64,000 nt of DNA from an uncultured Poribacteria bacterium (GCA_951813545.1 OX638352.1:5613966-5677965); one strand, 5' to 3'. Positions 44,528 through 53,496 are shown, counted from the first letter of the stretch. Notes: generated by a model not told the origin, from the sequence alone. Program-made: numbers and translations.

Positions 44528-45922
44528 CTAAATTTGTTTCATTAACATTCTCAGCGTTTCAAGGGTTTCGTCACACAATTGATCCGCCTCTGCGAAAGTT
44601 GGTGCCTCGCTAAAAACCCTGATTACGGGTTCCGTACCGGACTTACGGATATTCACCCATCGGTCATTCCAAACCCGCTTAACACCGTCCGTTAACTCAA
44701 GCAAAGGCTCCGTTCCCGTAGCACCTTCCGCTTCATACCTTTTTAAAGCGAGATCCACCAAGCGTGTCGCGATCTCTTGTGATGGAATCTCCAATTTCTT
44801 TCGACACATCTCGTAGTGCGGCATGCTATCTACAAGCTGCGTTACTGTGTCACCAGATTCGACAAGGTATTGCGCAATGGCGGCAATAGAGGCAAGACCA
44901 TCCGTCGTATAGTGGATATTCGGATAGATAACACCACCGGTGCCTTCACCACCAATAACGGCGTTGACCGCATGCATTTTCTCAACCACCCAACCGACCC
45001 CAACCTTCGTGCGATGGAGCGCGACCCCATGCTTCGCGGCAATATCGTCTAACATTCGACTTGTTGATACCGTGGCAACGATGTCCCCTTTCGTTTGAGT
45101 AAGGATAAAATCAGCAACAAAAGCGAGTGTCCATTCACCACTCAACGGAACACCACGTTCGGTAACAACGACGAGCCGGTCGGCATCGCCATCGTGGGCA
45201 AAGCCAATATCTGCCTCAGAAGCGCGAACCGTTTTACAAAGTTCATCTAATGCCTCAGGTGTAGGTTCAGCAGAACGGCGGAAGTGCCCATCTGCGACAC
45301 AATTAAGTTCAACAACCCGACAACCAAGCTTCCGCAAGAGCGACGGACTTATAACACTCCCCGCACCGTTTCCGCAATCAATTACGACTTTCAGTCCAGC
45401 CTTTCGGACTGATTCCGGTGCAAGCCACGGTGAACATAAAATCTGCTCCAGATGATATGCCGTTGCCTTTTCGTCCGTTTCAAGCGTCCCCTGTTCATTC
45501 CAAGGGGCAAGCGCAAAATTCTCTGTTTCATAAATCCGCATCAATTCATCGCGTTCTGTCTGTGTCAGGAGATTCCCGGAAGCAGACGCAAATTCGATGC
45601 CGTTCCATTCAACAGGATTATGGCTGGCTGTAATGGTAACACTCCCCTGCGCGTTTAGTGCCTTTGCCATCAGTAAGACCGTCGGTGTCGGGCAGAGTCC
45701 CACATCAATGACGTGACATCCCGTGGCGAAAAGCCCCGAAAGCACTGCATGTCGGAGTGTCGGACTTGAGGTGCGAGAATCCCTACCAATAACCACCGTT
45801 CTACCGCCGACAAAGGTGCCGAAAGCCATCGCGAATTGTGTAATGACACGAACATCAAGCGAAACGCCAACCTCCCCACGAACGCCTGAAACACTAATAA
45901 TCGGTTTTTCTGCCTTGCCCAT
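44528..45922 (-). CDS. glmM: Phosphoglucosamine mutase / phosphohexomutase
   Basis: This 464-residue phosphohexomutase has all four family loops: the phosphoserine loop ITASHNPVEWNG, the metal loop DGDADRLVV, the sugar loop GGEGTGGVI and the phosphate-binding RKSGTEPVIRV. The sugar loop (GEGTGG) is closer to the archaeal/phosphomannomutase type than to typical GlmM (GGEQSG), so activity on glucosamine, mannose or glucose phosphate is possible. GlmM is favoured because of its length and housekeeping context (with yvcK). It lies 10 bases after the permease-like gene. Confidence 0.8.
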   Translation of the reverse strand: MGKAEKPIISVSGVRGEVGVSLDVRVITQFAMAFGTFVGGRTVVIGRDSRTSSPTLRHAVLSGLFATGCHVIDVGLCPTPTVLLMAKALNAQGSVTITASHNPVEWNGIEFASASGNLLTQTERDELMRIYETENFALAPWNEQGTLETDEKATAYHLEQILCSPWLAPESVRKAGLKVVIDCGNGAGSVISPSLLRKLGCRVVELNCVADGHFRRSAEPTPEALDELCKTVRASEADIGFAHDGDADRLVVVTERGVPLSGEWTLAFVADFILTQTKGDIVATVSTSRMLDDIAAKHGVALHRTKVGVGWVVEKMHAVNAVIGGEGTGGVIYPNIHYTTDGLASIAAIAQYLVESGDTVTQLVDSMPHYEMCRKKLEIPSQEIATRLVDLALKRYEAEGATGTEPLLELTDGVKRVWNDRWVNIRKSGTEPVIRVFSEAPTFAEADQLCDETLETLRMLMKQI

Positions 45923-45932
45923 GTCATCCTCT

Positions 45933-46715
45933 CTATACGGCGTACTTACGAGATCTACCGATTTGCCACGCGCCTAAAGAACAGCACGCACCAATCACTA
46001 TCTGCCATACCCCTACAAAATACCACGGATTTGGATACCTATAATCGTATGAAGGAACAGGTGTGAGTTCATAGAGTAGGGGATTTCTAAAGATGTCTGA
46101 TCCAAAGATACAACATACAGCAATAAGCGGGTTCAGGTGCAAGACGGGTGGGATGAAAGGTTGAAGATTATTCACATAACGTCCTAAAGGGTTGAGCAAA
46201 AATGCGCTCCCAATCAAAACACACCATAAAAAGGTAGCAAATTCTGCGCCAAAGAATGCGTCTCGGAAAACCTGTGCGCTGCACATTCCAACAGCACCCG
46301 CCGACAAATTATAAATCCCCAATATAACCAGCATTTGCAACGCTTTCACAAAGGGAACATCCGTAACGAGCAAAGCGACACCCGTTGATAAAAACACCCA
46401 GCACAATAGTGGTATCTGACTGAGCACAAGTAATCTCAACAACCACCCACCTGACGGGAAAGAACTGAGCGTGAGCAACGATGAAGTAGAAGTCGCACCT
46501 GTGCTGAGAAAGTCAGAACGAATCGCTCGGGCAGCCAGATAGGGAGATACGAAAAGCACAATGAACACTTGTGCCATGAAAAGGCACTCTATCGGCAAAC
46601 CAAGTTTCGCTCGCGCCAATAATTGATAGATCGGCAAAAGCAAAAAACTTGGGATGATAAGCCAAATCGCGAGTGTCTTTAGAAAGTTGTTTCGATTGCT
46701 CATAGCCGTATCCAT
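45933..46715 (-). CDS. ABC-2-type permease-like membrane protein
   Basis: This 260-residue protein with about six hydrophobic segments (for example IIPSFLLLPIYQLLARA, LECLFMAQVFIVLFVSPYL-type stretches and AFLLNPLGRYVNNL) has the layout of an ABC-2 permease. No ABC ATPase is nearby. The gene lies between the TPR protein and glmM, 9-10 bases from each, so these three genes form an operon. An internal ATG at codon 5 (46703) is an alternative start. It resembles the protein at 10308 in size and topology. Confidence 0.55.
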   Translation of the reverse strand: MDTAMSNRNNFLKTLAIWLIIPSFLLLPIYQLLARAKLGLPIECLFMAQVFIVLFVSPYLAARAIRSDFLSTGATSTSSLLTLSSFPSGGWLLRLLVLSQIPLLCWVFLSTGVALLVTDVPFVKALQMLVILGIYNLSAGAVGMCSAQVFRDAFFGAEFATFLWCVLIGSAFLLNPLGRYVNNLQPFIPPVLHLNPLIAVCCIFGSDIFRNPLLYELTPVPSYDYRYPNPWYFVGVWQIVIGACCSLGAWQIGRSRKYAV

Positions 46716-46724
46716 AAACTAACT

Positions 46725-47378
46725 TCATCTGCCCTGTGTTCGGCTACGGAGCCGCAAAACTGCTTCGGCAATAGAGATAAGGTTCGGGTTAATAACTAAC
46801 GCCTGCTTATACGCCGCAATCGCTTCGTCAATCTCACCAAGTCTGACATACACGTGCCCCATTCCGGCGAACGCCCCAAAGTGATCAGGATTGAGGGCAA
46901 CAGTTCGTTTGCAATCACGGATTGCCTTACTCCATTCCTCAAGCATGAAATAAGCGATTGCGCGTTGGTTATAGCCCTCAGCGAAATCTGGATCCGTCTC
47001 AATTACGGTGGTGAAGCATTCAACGGCTTGTTGATATGACTCATTTTTGAGCAAGTTTTTTCCATCTTCAAGCATCGTATCAACAGCATCATCACCAGAG
47101 TGAGACCAGATTTCCCACAACGCGTATTCAGCGTTAAAGCAGGTCACACGGTCACTATCTTTGAGCGCATCTACCAATGCTGGAATCACCTCTGAAGTTC
47201 CAATTAACCGAAGCGCAAATCCTGCAGCGCGTCCAAGCAACGGATTTTTGCTATGAAGATAAGCGGTGAGATCGGCTTCTGAATAGTTAGAAATCAGAAG
47301 TTGTTTGAGTTTTTCTTCATTCGCCGAATTCTTGAATATTAGCTTCGTTAATTCGGAAGATCCGTTGGTGTGATACAT
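46725..47378 (-). CDS. HEAT-like and TPR repeat protein
   Basis: This 217-residue protein starts at 47378, with GAGG eight bases ahead; the longer frame reads into upstream non-family sequence. Residues about 40-90 form HEAT-like helices (GRAAGFALRLIGTSEVI, PALVDALKDSDRV) and residues about 110-200 hold three TPR motifs (YQQAVECFTTVIETDPDF, AIRDCKRTVALNPDHF, DEAIAAYKQALVINPNL). It is a cytoplasmic scaffold-like protein with no known partner. First gene of the operon with the permease-like gene and glmM. Confidence 0.75.
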   Translation of the reverse strand: MYHTNGSSELTKLIFKNSANEEKLKQLLISNYSEADLTAYLHSKNPLLGRAAGFALRLIGTSEVIPALVDALKDSDRVTCFNAEYALWEIWSHSGDDAVDTMLEDGKNLLKNESYQQAVECFTTVIETDPDFAEGYNQRAIAYFMLEEWSKAIRDCKRTVALNPDHFGAFAGMGHVYVRLGEIDEAIAAYKQALVINPNLISIAEAVLRLRSRTQGR

Positions 47379-47412
47379 ACCGGAACCTCGCTGTCTTGCC
47401 GAATTTAAATTA

Positions 47413-47441
47413 ATTATAACAGATTCCGACCGGAATAACAA
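47413..47441 (-). promoter_or_regulatory. Sigma-70-type promoter of the TPR-permease-glmM operon
   Basis: On the minus strand TTGTTA (47441-47436) and TATAAT (47418-47413) are separated by 17 bases, and TG sits one base before the -10, an extended -10 (TGTTATAAT). The start point would be near 47406, with a leader of about 30 bases. Confidence 0.65.
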
Positions 47442-47469
47442 TCTTAAATTCCAGTGTGCGTAAAAAAAC

Positions 47470-47498
47470 TTGCAATTCAGAAGGATAGCTGCTACAAT
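47470..47498 (+). promoter_or_regulatory. Sigma-70-type promoter of the phosphonoacetate hydrolase-like gene
   Basis: TTGCAA (47470-47475) and TACAAT (47493-47498) are 17 bases apart. The start point would be near 47505. This promoter is divergent from the one at 47413-47441, with only 28 bases between the -35 elements. Confidence 0.5.
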
Positions 47499-47556
47499 TT
47501 TTTCTGCAGACAGGTTAATATGGCAGAATACCAGATAGTGGAGCAACACACAAAGC

Positions 47557-48666
47557 GTGAAAAGACGAAAAATTCTTATCCTCTGTATCGATGCAGGTAG
47601 CCATGACTATCTCGCAGCGAGCGACCTCCCCACCATCCGCCAATTGGCAAAAATCGGATTCTATACACACGCCAACGCCGTTATCCCGTCCGTCACGAAT
47701 GTGAACAACGTGAGCATCGCAACCGGAACGTTTCCAGAAACGCACGGCATCACGACGAATTACCATGTAGATCGAACAACCGGCAAAGGGGAATTTATTG
47801 AGGACAACCGTTTCCTTCTCGCACCGACACTCTTTGAGACCGCGAAAGCCTGTAAATTCGCAGACAAAACCGCTCTGTTCGTAACGAAGAAAAAATTGCT
47901 GCGGATGCTGGAAGCGGGCACGGATATCGCGGTCGCCGCCGAAGCACCACCCCCTGAATACATTCACACAGTCGGCCCGGTTGAACCGATTTATTCCGTT
48001 GAAATCAACTGGTGGTTACTCCGCGCTGTCCGAGAAACCCTGCGTAAGGACAACCCGGAACTCGTCTACTGTTCAACAACAGATTGGGTCCAACACAAAT
48101 ACGCGCCTGACGACGACCTTTCCCAACAACATCTTGTAGCGTTGGACCGGATTATCGGGGAGATTATTGATGACGAACCCGAACGTGAGATTTATATCAC
48201 AGCCGACCACGGGATGTTGGAGAAAACGACCGCACTCGATCCAGGACGCGTCCTAACAGAACACAACATCCCCGCAAGTTCAATTCCCATTATCAAGGAT
48301 CGGTACGTCGCGCATCACGGCAATTTGGGGGGTGCCGCTTATATATTCCTCGAAGAGCAGGCTGATACATCCCAAGCAATCCAACGCCTTCTGAACACAC
48401 CCGGCATTGAAGAAGCATATTCCGCGGAAGATGCAGCACGGACATTTCGACTTCACCGCGAACGGATCGGCGACATCTTCGTGTTAGCCGATAAAACGAC
48501 TGTTTTCGGTGAATTGGAAGTGGCAGTAGAACCGACCGCAGTACGTTCACACGGGTCTCGCCACGAAAGTTATGTGCCGATCATTGGCTATAACAGCCCT
48601 TGGTCGGCAACAGATTTTGAATATAACGTTGATGTTGGAAGACTATTTTTAGAGAGTTTACGTTAG
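47557..48666 (+). CDS. Alkaline phosphatase superfamily protein, phosphonoacetate hydrolase-like
   Basis: This 369-residue metal-dependent hydrolase starts at a GTG (47557). The metal and nucleophile landmarks are ILCIDAGSHDYL, PSVTNVNNVSIATGTFPETHG with the likely threonine nucleophile in SVTN, STTDWVQHKY, TADHGM and the C-terminal HGSRHESYVPIIG. The TNVNNVSI...HGITTNYH pattern is that of phosphonoacetate hydrolase (PhnA), which splits phosphonoacetate into acetate and phosphate. No other phosphonate genes are nearby, so a related substrate is possible. Likely cytoplasmic. Confidence 0.75.
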   Translation: MKRRKILILCIDAGSHDYLAASDLPTIRQLAKIGFYTHANAVIPSVTNVNNVSIATGTFPETHGITTNYHVDRTTGKGEFIEDNRFLLAPTLFETAKACKFADKTALFVTKKKLLRMLEAGTDIAVAAEAPPPEYIHTVGPVEPIYSVEINWWLLRAVRETLRKDNPELVYCSTTDWVQHKYAPDDDLSQQHLVALDRIIGEIIDDEPEREIYITADHGMLEKTTALDPGRVLTEHNIPASSIPIIKDRYVAHHGNLGGAAYIFLEEQADTSQAIQRLLNTPGIEEAYSAEDAARTFRLHRERIGDIFVLADKTTVFGELEVAVEPTAVRSHGSRHESYVPIIGYNSPWSATDFEYNVDVGRLFLESLR

Positions 48667-48757
48667 GTAGTGGGATTCATCTCTGATGCGTCATACCACC
48701 TACACATCTACAAAAGGGTAGGGCATTTAGTTTTCCCCGAATCCCGACACATCAAAC

Positions 48758-48875
48758 TATGGTAAAATCTAAAAATATGTGGACAGTTGTTCGGCGAACA
48801 AAAGCCCCAATGCCGCTGGCGAGGATTCTATCCTCGCCTCCTCACAATGCCTAAGTAACTGTAGATTTTATCATA
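48758..48875 (+). repeat. 118-bp hairpin element with TATGGTAAAATC ends, copy 3
   Basis: TATGGTAAAATC (48758-48769) and GATTTTATCATA (48864-48875) are inverse with one mismatch. The centre is a GGCGAGGAT/ATCCTCGCC hairpin (48818-48838), the same stem as copy 1 at 42463-42483, and the element has the same length. Confidence 0.65.
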
Positions 48876-48901
48876 AATAACTCTAAACAAAAGGAGAAAA
48901 A

Positions 48902-49510
48902 ATGTTAACAGAAAAAGAGAAAAATGAGGGATGGATATCTCTCTTCGATGGTGAGACACTCACCGGTTGGGGAGCCACCGGAAACGCCGAAGGATGGGTT
49001 ATCGACGATGGGAGTATTCTCTGCACCGTTCAGGGCGGAAAATATCTCTACACTGAAGGACATTACGATAATTTCATATTGTCACTTGAGTACAAGACCG
49101 AGCCGAAAGTCAACAGCGGAATTTTCATCCGATGGGCAGATCTTGAGGACGCAGTTCAGAGCGGACTTGAAATCCAGATCTTGGACACACACGGCAAGGA
49201 ACCTACAGATAGCCACGATTGCGGCGCACTCTACGATGCTTTGGGACCGACTCGAAACACTTGCAAACCCGCAGGTGAGTGGAATCAGATGACCATCACA
49301 TGCGATGGTAGTATTGTTGCCGTAACACTTAATGACGAAGAAATCGTCCGCGCCGATCTGGATGACTGGGATACACCGCACCAAAACCCGGATGGCAGCA
49401 GAAATAAGTTCGGCATCGCACTCAAGGATTTCCCACGAGACGGTCACATCGGCATCCAAGACCACGGCGGAAAAATCTGGTGCCGAAACATCAAAGTCAA
49501 ACCACTATAG
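48902..49510 (+). CDS. DUF1080 family protein (3-keto-disaccharide hydrolase-like)
   Basis: This 202-residue beta-sandwich protein belongs to DUF1080 (PF06439), members of which hydrolyse 3-keto-disaccharides or bind glycans in Planctomycetes- and Poribacteria-type bacteria. The blocks WISLFDGETLTGWG, KYLYTEGHYDNFILSLEYK, NSGIFIRWAD, LEIQILDTHG and HIGIQDHGGKIWCRNIKV are typical. Unlike most relatives it has no signal peptide, so it is cytoplasmic or exported in another way. AAAAGGAGAAAAA precedes the ATG. Confidence 0.88.
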   Translation: MLTEKEKNEGWISLFDGETLTGWGATGNAEGWVIDDGSILCTVQGGKYLYTEGHYDNFILSLEYKTEPKVNSGIFIRWADLEDAVQSGLEIQILDTHGKEPTDSHDCGALYDALGPTRNTCKPAGEWNQMTITCDGSIVAVTLNDEEIVRADLDDWDTPHQNPDGSRNKFGIALKDFPRDGHIGIQDHGGKIWCRNIKVKPL

Positions 49511-49588
49511 AGACTAAAGTTTGGACAATTTATAGTAAGGATCGAAACATATAGACAGGTTTTCAGAAAAGCAACGCTCACGACCGCT

Positions 49589-49609
49589 GGCGAGGATTCT
49601 ATCCTCGCC
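49589..49609 (+). repeat. GGCGAGGAT hairpin, isolated copy
   Basis: GGCGAGGAT (49589-49597) and ATCCTCGCC (49601-49609) form a perfect 9-bp stem with a 3-base loop, preceded by CCGCT as in the copies at 42463 and 48818. A clear pair of outer ends was not found here. Confidence 0.6.
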
Positions 49610-49698
49610 TTCCATAATAGCCAAATAAGCCTCGTCTCAAACGCAAAAAAACGCAAACCGAAATTAAAAGAACCGCGGAACCACGCGCTTTACAAAGT

Positions 49699-49944
49699 TA
49701 GGACTTACGCAGCCCCCTTGCTGGCGAGGTTTCTTAACCTCGCTCAGTGGTGTAATACCAAATTAACGTAATTCGTCTCGTTTTTCCAGTGCTTTTTCCA
49801 CTCTTCCGCTCCAGCGGAGCGGTATGTCTATAGTACACGTGGAGTTTGCCATCTTCCGCTCCAGCGGAGCGGTATGTGAAGATGATGAATCAAATGAATT
49901 TGGTATAATACGTGGCGTTTCATGGAAAAATTGCGTAAGTCCTA
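49699..49944 (+). mobile_element. 246-bp MITE with the same ends as the IS at 25810
   Basis: The element starts TAGGACTTACGCA (49699-49711) and ends TGCGTAAGTCCTA (49932-49944), identical to the 13-bp ends of the IS. It is flanked by the 5-bp direct repeat AAAGT (49694-49698 and 49945-49949). It has no gene. Inside are a GCGAGGTT/AACCTCGC hairpin, two CCGCTCC-AGC-GGAGCGG hairpins and a nested inverted pair ATACCAAATT/AATTTGGTAT (49755-49764 and 49897-49906). Confidence 0.9.
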
Positions 49945-50184
49945 AAAGTATTGATTTTGTGTTCAGCCTTGAAAAACACGTCAAAACGCAATCCGCAATG
50001 CAATTTATTTTGCGTTGCCTGATAAGTGCGGTTACCTGCTTATCGTAACGATCCGCATTTTGACAAAATATTTACACATCCACAACAAAACTGGTCGTTG
50101 ATTAAATCAAAGATAAGCAACTTGAGAACTAAAAACCAAATTCTATGGACAATTGGACAAACGTTGTGATACACTATCTATATC

Positions 50185-51990
50185 ATGCCAACTAATCTTC
50201 AACATATACGGAATTTCTGTATTTTAGGACACATCGATCACGGGAAAAGCACGCTGAGTGACCGACTGCTTGAGCATACGAACACGCTTACCGAACGCGA
50301 TATGCGCGAACAGGTGCTTGACTTAATGGACCTTGAACGTGAACGCGGTATTACCATTAAAGCAACCGCCGTCAAACTCCACTACCCCGCCCCCGATGGA
50401 AACCACTACGAACTCAACCTGATTGACACACCCGGACACGTCGATTTTACGTATGAGGTCTCACGTAGTCTTGCTGCGTGCGAAGGTGCGATTTTAATTG
50501 TTGATGCCGCCCAAGGCGTAGAAGCACAAACTTTGGCAAACGCTTATCTGGCGATTGACAACGACCTTGAGATTATTCCGGTCATCAATAAAATTGACTT
50601 GCCGACAGCACAACCCGACGAAGCCAAACGGCAGATAGAAGAAGTTATCGGTATCCCTGCTGACGAGGCACTCCTCGTTAGCGCGAAAATGGGAATCGGT
50701 ATTCCTGCTATATTGGAAGCAATTGTCAACCGAATCCCCACACCTGTCGGCGAAACTGAAGCACCTTTGAAAGCACTCGTGCTTGACTCCGTCTATAATA
50801 ACTATCGCGGCGTCATCATGTACACCCGACTTTTCGACGGCAGCGTGAAGTTAGGGGAGAAGATTCAGCTCATGGAAACGAGGCGCACCTATGAAGTTGA
50901 GGAGGTCGGTATTTTCACGCCAGAAATGCAACCGACCACAGAACTACGTACCGGTGCAGTCGGCTATCTCATTGCGGGCATCCGAGAGATCGACAAAGCG
51001 AAAATCGGGGATACAATCACACACCACACAAAGCCAACAGCGACAGCACTTCCCGGTTACCGAGAAATGAAACCGCTTGTATTTAGTGGACTCTATCCCG
51101 CAGACACGAACCAATTTCATGCCCTGCGCGAGGCACTCGATAAACTACGTCTGAATGACTCTTCCTTCAATTTTGAACCCGAAACATCCGTCGCACTCGG
51201 ATTTGGGTTTCGATGCGGCTTTCTCGGATTGCTTCACATGGAGATCATCCATGAACGCCTTGAACGGGAATTTGGACTTGAGCTTGTCCGGACTGCACCG
51301 AGTGTAATGTACCGGGTTTATCTGAAAACAGGTGAATATGTGTCGGTTGACAATCCCGCGCACCTCCCAGAACCAAATAACATCGAACGAATCGAAGAAC
51401 CGTATGTCAATATTGACATTATAGTCCCTCGCGAGTATATTGGAAACGCGATGGAACTTTGTCAGAAGCGTCGGGGTGTATATAAGCGGATGAACCAATT
51501 GGACGCAAGTCGCGTGCAATTGCTCTACGAACTTCCACTCAGTGAAATGCTAATGGACTTCTACCCAAAACTTAAATCGTTGACACGCGGGTACGGTTCG
51601 TTAGAATATGATATCGGGGAATATAAAACCGAAAAACTTGTAAAATTAGATGTCCTACTGAACGGCAAACCCGTAGACGCGCTTTCGACGATTTTGCCGC
51701 GAGACGATGCAGAAACACGTGGCAAAACCTTGGTATCCAAGTTAAAAGAGTTAATTCCGCGGCAAATGTTTGAGGTTCCAGTCCAAGCAGCAATTGGTAA
51801 CAAGGTCGTGGCACGTGAAACAGTGCGAGCACTCCGAAAAAACGTCACTGCGAAATGCTACGGTGGCGATGTCACTCGAAAACGGAAATTGCTTGAAAGA
51901 CAAAAAGAGGGCAAAAAACGACTCAAACAGATTGGCAACGTTGATGTCCCGCAAGAAGCGTTCATGGCAATGCTTGCAACTGATGATTAA
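50185..51990 (+). CDS. lepA: Elongation factor 4 (LepA), ribosome back-translocation GTPase
   Basis: This 601-residue translational GTPase is of full family length. G motifs: GHIDHGKSTLSD (G1), ERGITI (G2), DTPGHVDF (G3), NKIDLP (G4) and a SAKMG G5. The C-terminal LepA-specific domain is marked by LRKNVTAKCYGGDVTRKRKLL and ends KRLKQIGNVDVPQEAF. LepA binds ribosomes and affects translocation or subunit maturation. There is no ribosome binding site ahead of the ATG and the leader may be very short; a -10-like TATCTA sits a few bases before the start. Confidence 0.96.
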   Translation: MPTNLQHIRNFCILGHIDHGKSTLSDRLLEHTNTLTERDMREQVLDLMDLERERGITIKATAVKLHYPAPDGNHYELNLIDTPGHVDFTYEVSRSLAACEGAILIVDAAQGVEAQTLANAYLAIDNDLEIIPVINKIDLPTAQPDEAKRQIEEVIGIPADEALLVSAKMGIGIPAILEAIVNRIPTPVGETEAPLKALVLDSVYNNYRGVIMYTRLFDGSVKLGEKIQLMETRRTYEVEEVGIFTPEMQPTTELRTGAVGYLIAGIREIDKAKIGDTITHHTKPTATALPGYREMKPLVFSGLYPADTNQFHALREALDKLRLNDSSFNFEPETSVALGFGFRCGFLGLLHMEIIHERLEREFGLELVRTAPSVMYRVYLKTGEYVSVDNPAHLPEPNNIERIEEPYVNIDIIVPREYIGNAMELCQKRRGVYKRMNQLDASRVQLLYELPLSEMLMDFYPKLKSLTRGYGSLEYDIGEYKTEKLVKLDVLLNGKPVDALSTILPRDDAETRGKTLVSKLKELIPRQMFEVPVQAAIGNKVVARETVRALRKNVTAKCYGGDVTRKRKLLERQKEGKKRLKQIGNVDVPQEAFMAMLATDD

Positions 51991-52251
51991 GTAATACATA
52001 AATAGAACAAACAATACGGACTGGATAAAAACAACTTAACGTGGGTTCAACCTAAGGATTCAGGTGAAACCAACACAACGCATCACGCCTACCGCAGCTT
52101 GATGAGAGGAACCTTCGCATAAGTAATACATAAATAGAACAAACAATACGGACTGGATAAAAACAACTTAACGTGGGTTCAACCTAAGGATTCAGGTGAA
52201 ACCAACACAACGCATCACGCCTACCGCAGCTTGATGAGAGGAACCTTCGCA
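51989..52251 (+). repeat. Two direct copies of a 132-bp unit
   Basis: The sequence from AAGTAATACATAAATAG to GAACCTTCGCA occurs at 51989-52120 and again from 52121 to about 52251, essentially identical. Each copy contains a TTAACGTGGGTTC motif resembling the ends of other elements in the window. The first copy overlaps the lepA stop codon. Confidence 0.85.
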
Positions 52252-52375
52252 CTCCAGAGGAGTGCTATGTCTATAGAAAAATAAATGCCTAAGTTTTCGC
52301 ACTCCAGAGGAGTGCTATGTCTATAGAAAAATAAATGCCTAAGTTTTCGCACTCCAGAGGAGTGCTATGTATCCT
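52247..52375 (+). repeat. Three direct copies of a 50-bp unit with GCACTCC hairpin
   Basis: The GCACTCC-AGA-GGAGTGC hairpin followed by TATGTCTATAG repeats with an exact 50-base period at 52249, 52299 and 52349. The third copy diverges after TATGT. The hairpin stem is 7 bp with a 3-base loop. Confidence 0.8.
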
Positions 52376-52636
52376 ACAACATATACCGCTCCGCTGGAGC
52401 GGAGATGGATCTCTAGTTTGTCCTATTGCGTTAATGTGATGAACCAATTTTTTCTACCGAACTCACGTTACTTTCTAAAAAAGCACTATAACCACTTATT
52501 ACAAAATTTTTACAATTAAAGATTATTATGAATATACCAGTTGTAATTTTGTCACTCTAACCAAAATCTTTATCTCAAATCCAAAATTACTTATTACGTA
52601 GGAGAAAGGAGATCACCGTTTTACCCGACGGTTTCT
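52376..52636. other. Rest of the lepA-lepB gap, partial copy of the module at 56640-56814
   Basis: It contains a CCGCTCC-GCT-GGAGCGG hairpin (52386-52402) and a stretch similar to that ending at 56814, with CGAACTCACGTTA at 52458-52470. The remaining AT-rich part up to the lepB gene holds nothing recognised except the GGAGAAAGGAGA ribosome binding region. Confidence 0.45.
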
Positions 52637-53449
52637 ATGATGAAGAAGAATACACAAAAACGCACACAAGTCCCTGAACCCAAATTAACCGAACAGAAAA
52701 AACTTCACAAATCAGAGACTCATGAGTGTATAAAGCAACTTATTGTTTGGCTCATTTTTTTTTACGGTTTTGTAAATCCATTTATTGTTCAAGCGTATAG
52801 AATTCCCTCTGGATCCATGGAAGATACACTCCTCGTCGGCGATCAGATTCTGGTATGCAAGTTTATCTACGGCGTTAAAATCCCCGGCACAGATATAAAA
52901 GTTTTCGATTCTCACCAACCGGCACGCGGCGATGTTGCCGTTTTTATTCCACCCCATGATCGGGAGCGGCATTTTGTTAAGCGCATCGTAGCCGTTGAAG
53001 GAGATACAATCGAAACCCGTGGTGATACACTTTATGTGAACGGTGAAGCCGTTGACGACAGCACCTATACGAAGCATCTGAGGTTCAGCCCTTTTAGAAG
53101 AAATTTCCCACCATTCCGGAATCCAGAATATCTACCGACTGGCGAAAATTACCATGACTATACCTTGACTGAAAGCCAGTTTAGGCGTAAGTTCCGTGAA
53201 GGGAAACCATTCACAGTGCCAAAAGGTATGGTATTTGCCATGGGTGATAACCGCGACCAGAGTAGCGATAGTCGCTTCTGGGGACCCGTCGCTGTAGATG
53301 ACATTAAAGGACAAGCCTTTATGGTTATGTTTTCGGCTGCTAATCGTCCGGCGAAGTTATGGGAAGTATGGAAGATGATAGGCAATATCCGGTTTAATCG
53401 AATTGGCAAACTTATCCCCTCGGAATCGGACGCATTCAAGGTAAACTAA
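52637..53449 (+). CDS. lepB: Signal peptidase I, first copy
   Basis: This 270-residue membrane serine protease removes signal peptides. The N-terminal part has a single hydrophobic helix (LIVWLIFFYGFVNPFIV). The catalytic serine is in IPSGSMEDTLL and the general-base lysine in RHFVKRIVAVEGDTIE; the box GDNRDQSSDSRFWGPV is complete. A longer cytoplasmic N-terminus of about 35 polar residues precedes the helix. It is followed by a second lepB after a 47-base gap. Confidence 0.93.
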   Translation: MMKKNTQKRTQVPEPKLTEQKKLHKSETHECIKQLIVWLIFFYGFVNPFIVQAYRIPSGSMEDTLLVGDQILVCKFIYGVKIPGTDIKVFDSHQPARGDVAVFIPPHDRERHFVKRIVAVEGDTIETRGDTLYVNGEAVDDSTYTKHLRFSPFRRNFPPFRNPEYLPTGENYHDYTLTESQFRRKFREGKPFTVPKGMVFAMGDNRDQSSDSRFWGPVAVDDIKGQAFMVMFSAANRPAKLWEVWKMIGNIRFNRIGKLIPSESDAFKVN

Positions 53450-53496
53450 ACTGGGAAAAGGAGAGCACTTTTTACTCATAGAGGCTTCAAAACATT

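Larger units (their letters stand above)
49511..50184. other. Intergenic region built of repeats
   Basis: It holds a GGCGAGGAT hairpin (49589-49609), the 246-bp MITE (49699-49944) and unassigned sequence up to lepA. No gene is supported; the frames at 49824-50048 (plus) and 49763-49984 (minus) run through the MITE. Confidence 0.5.
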
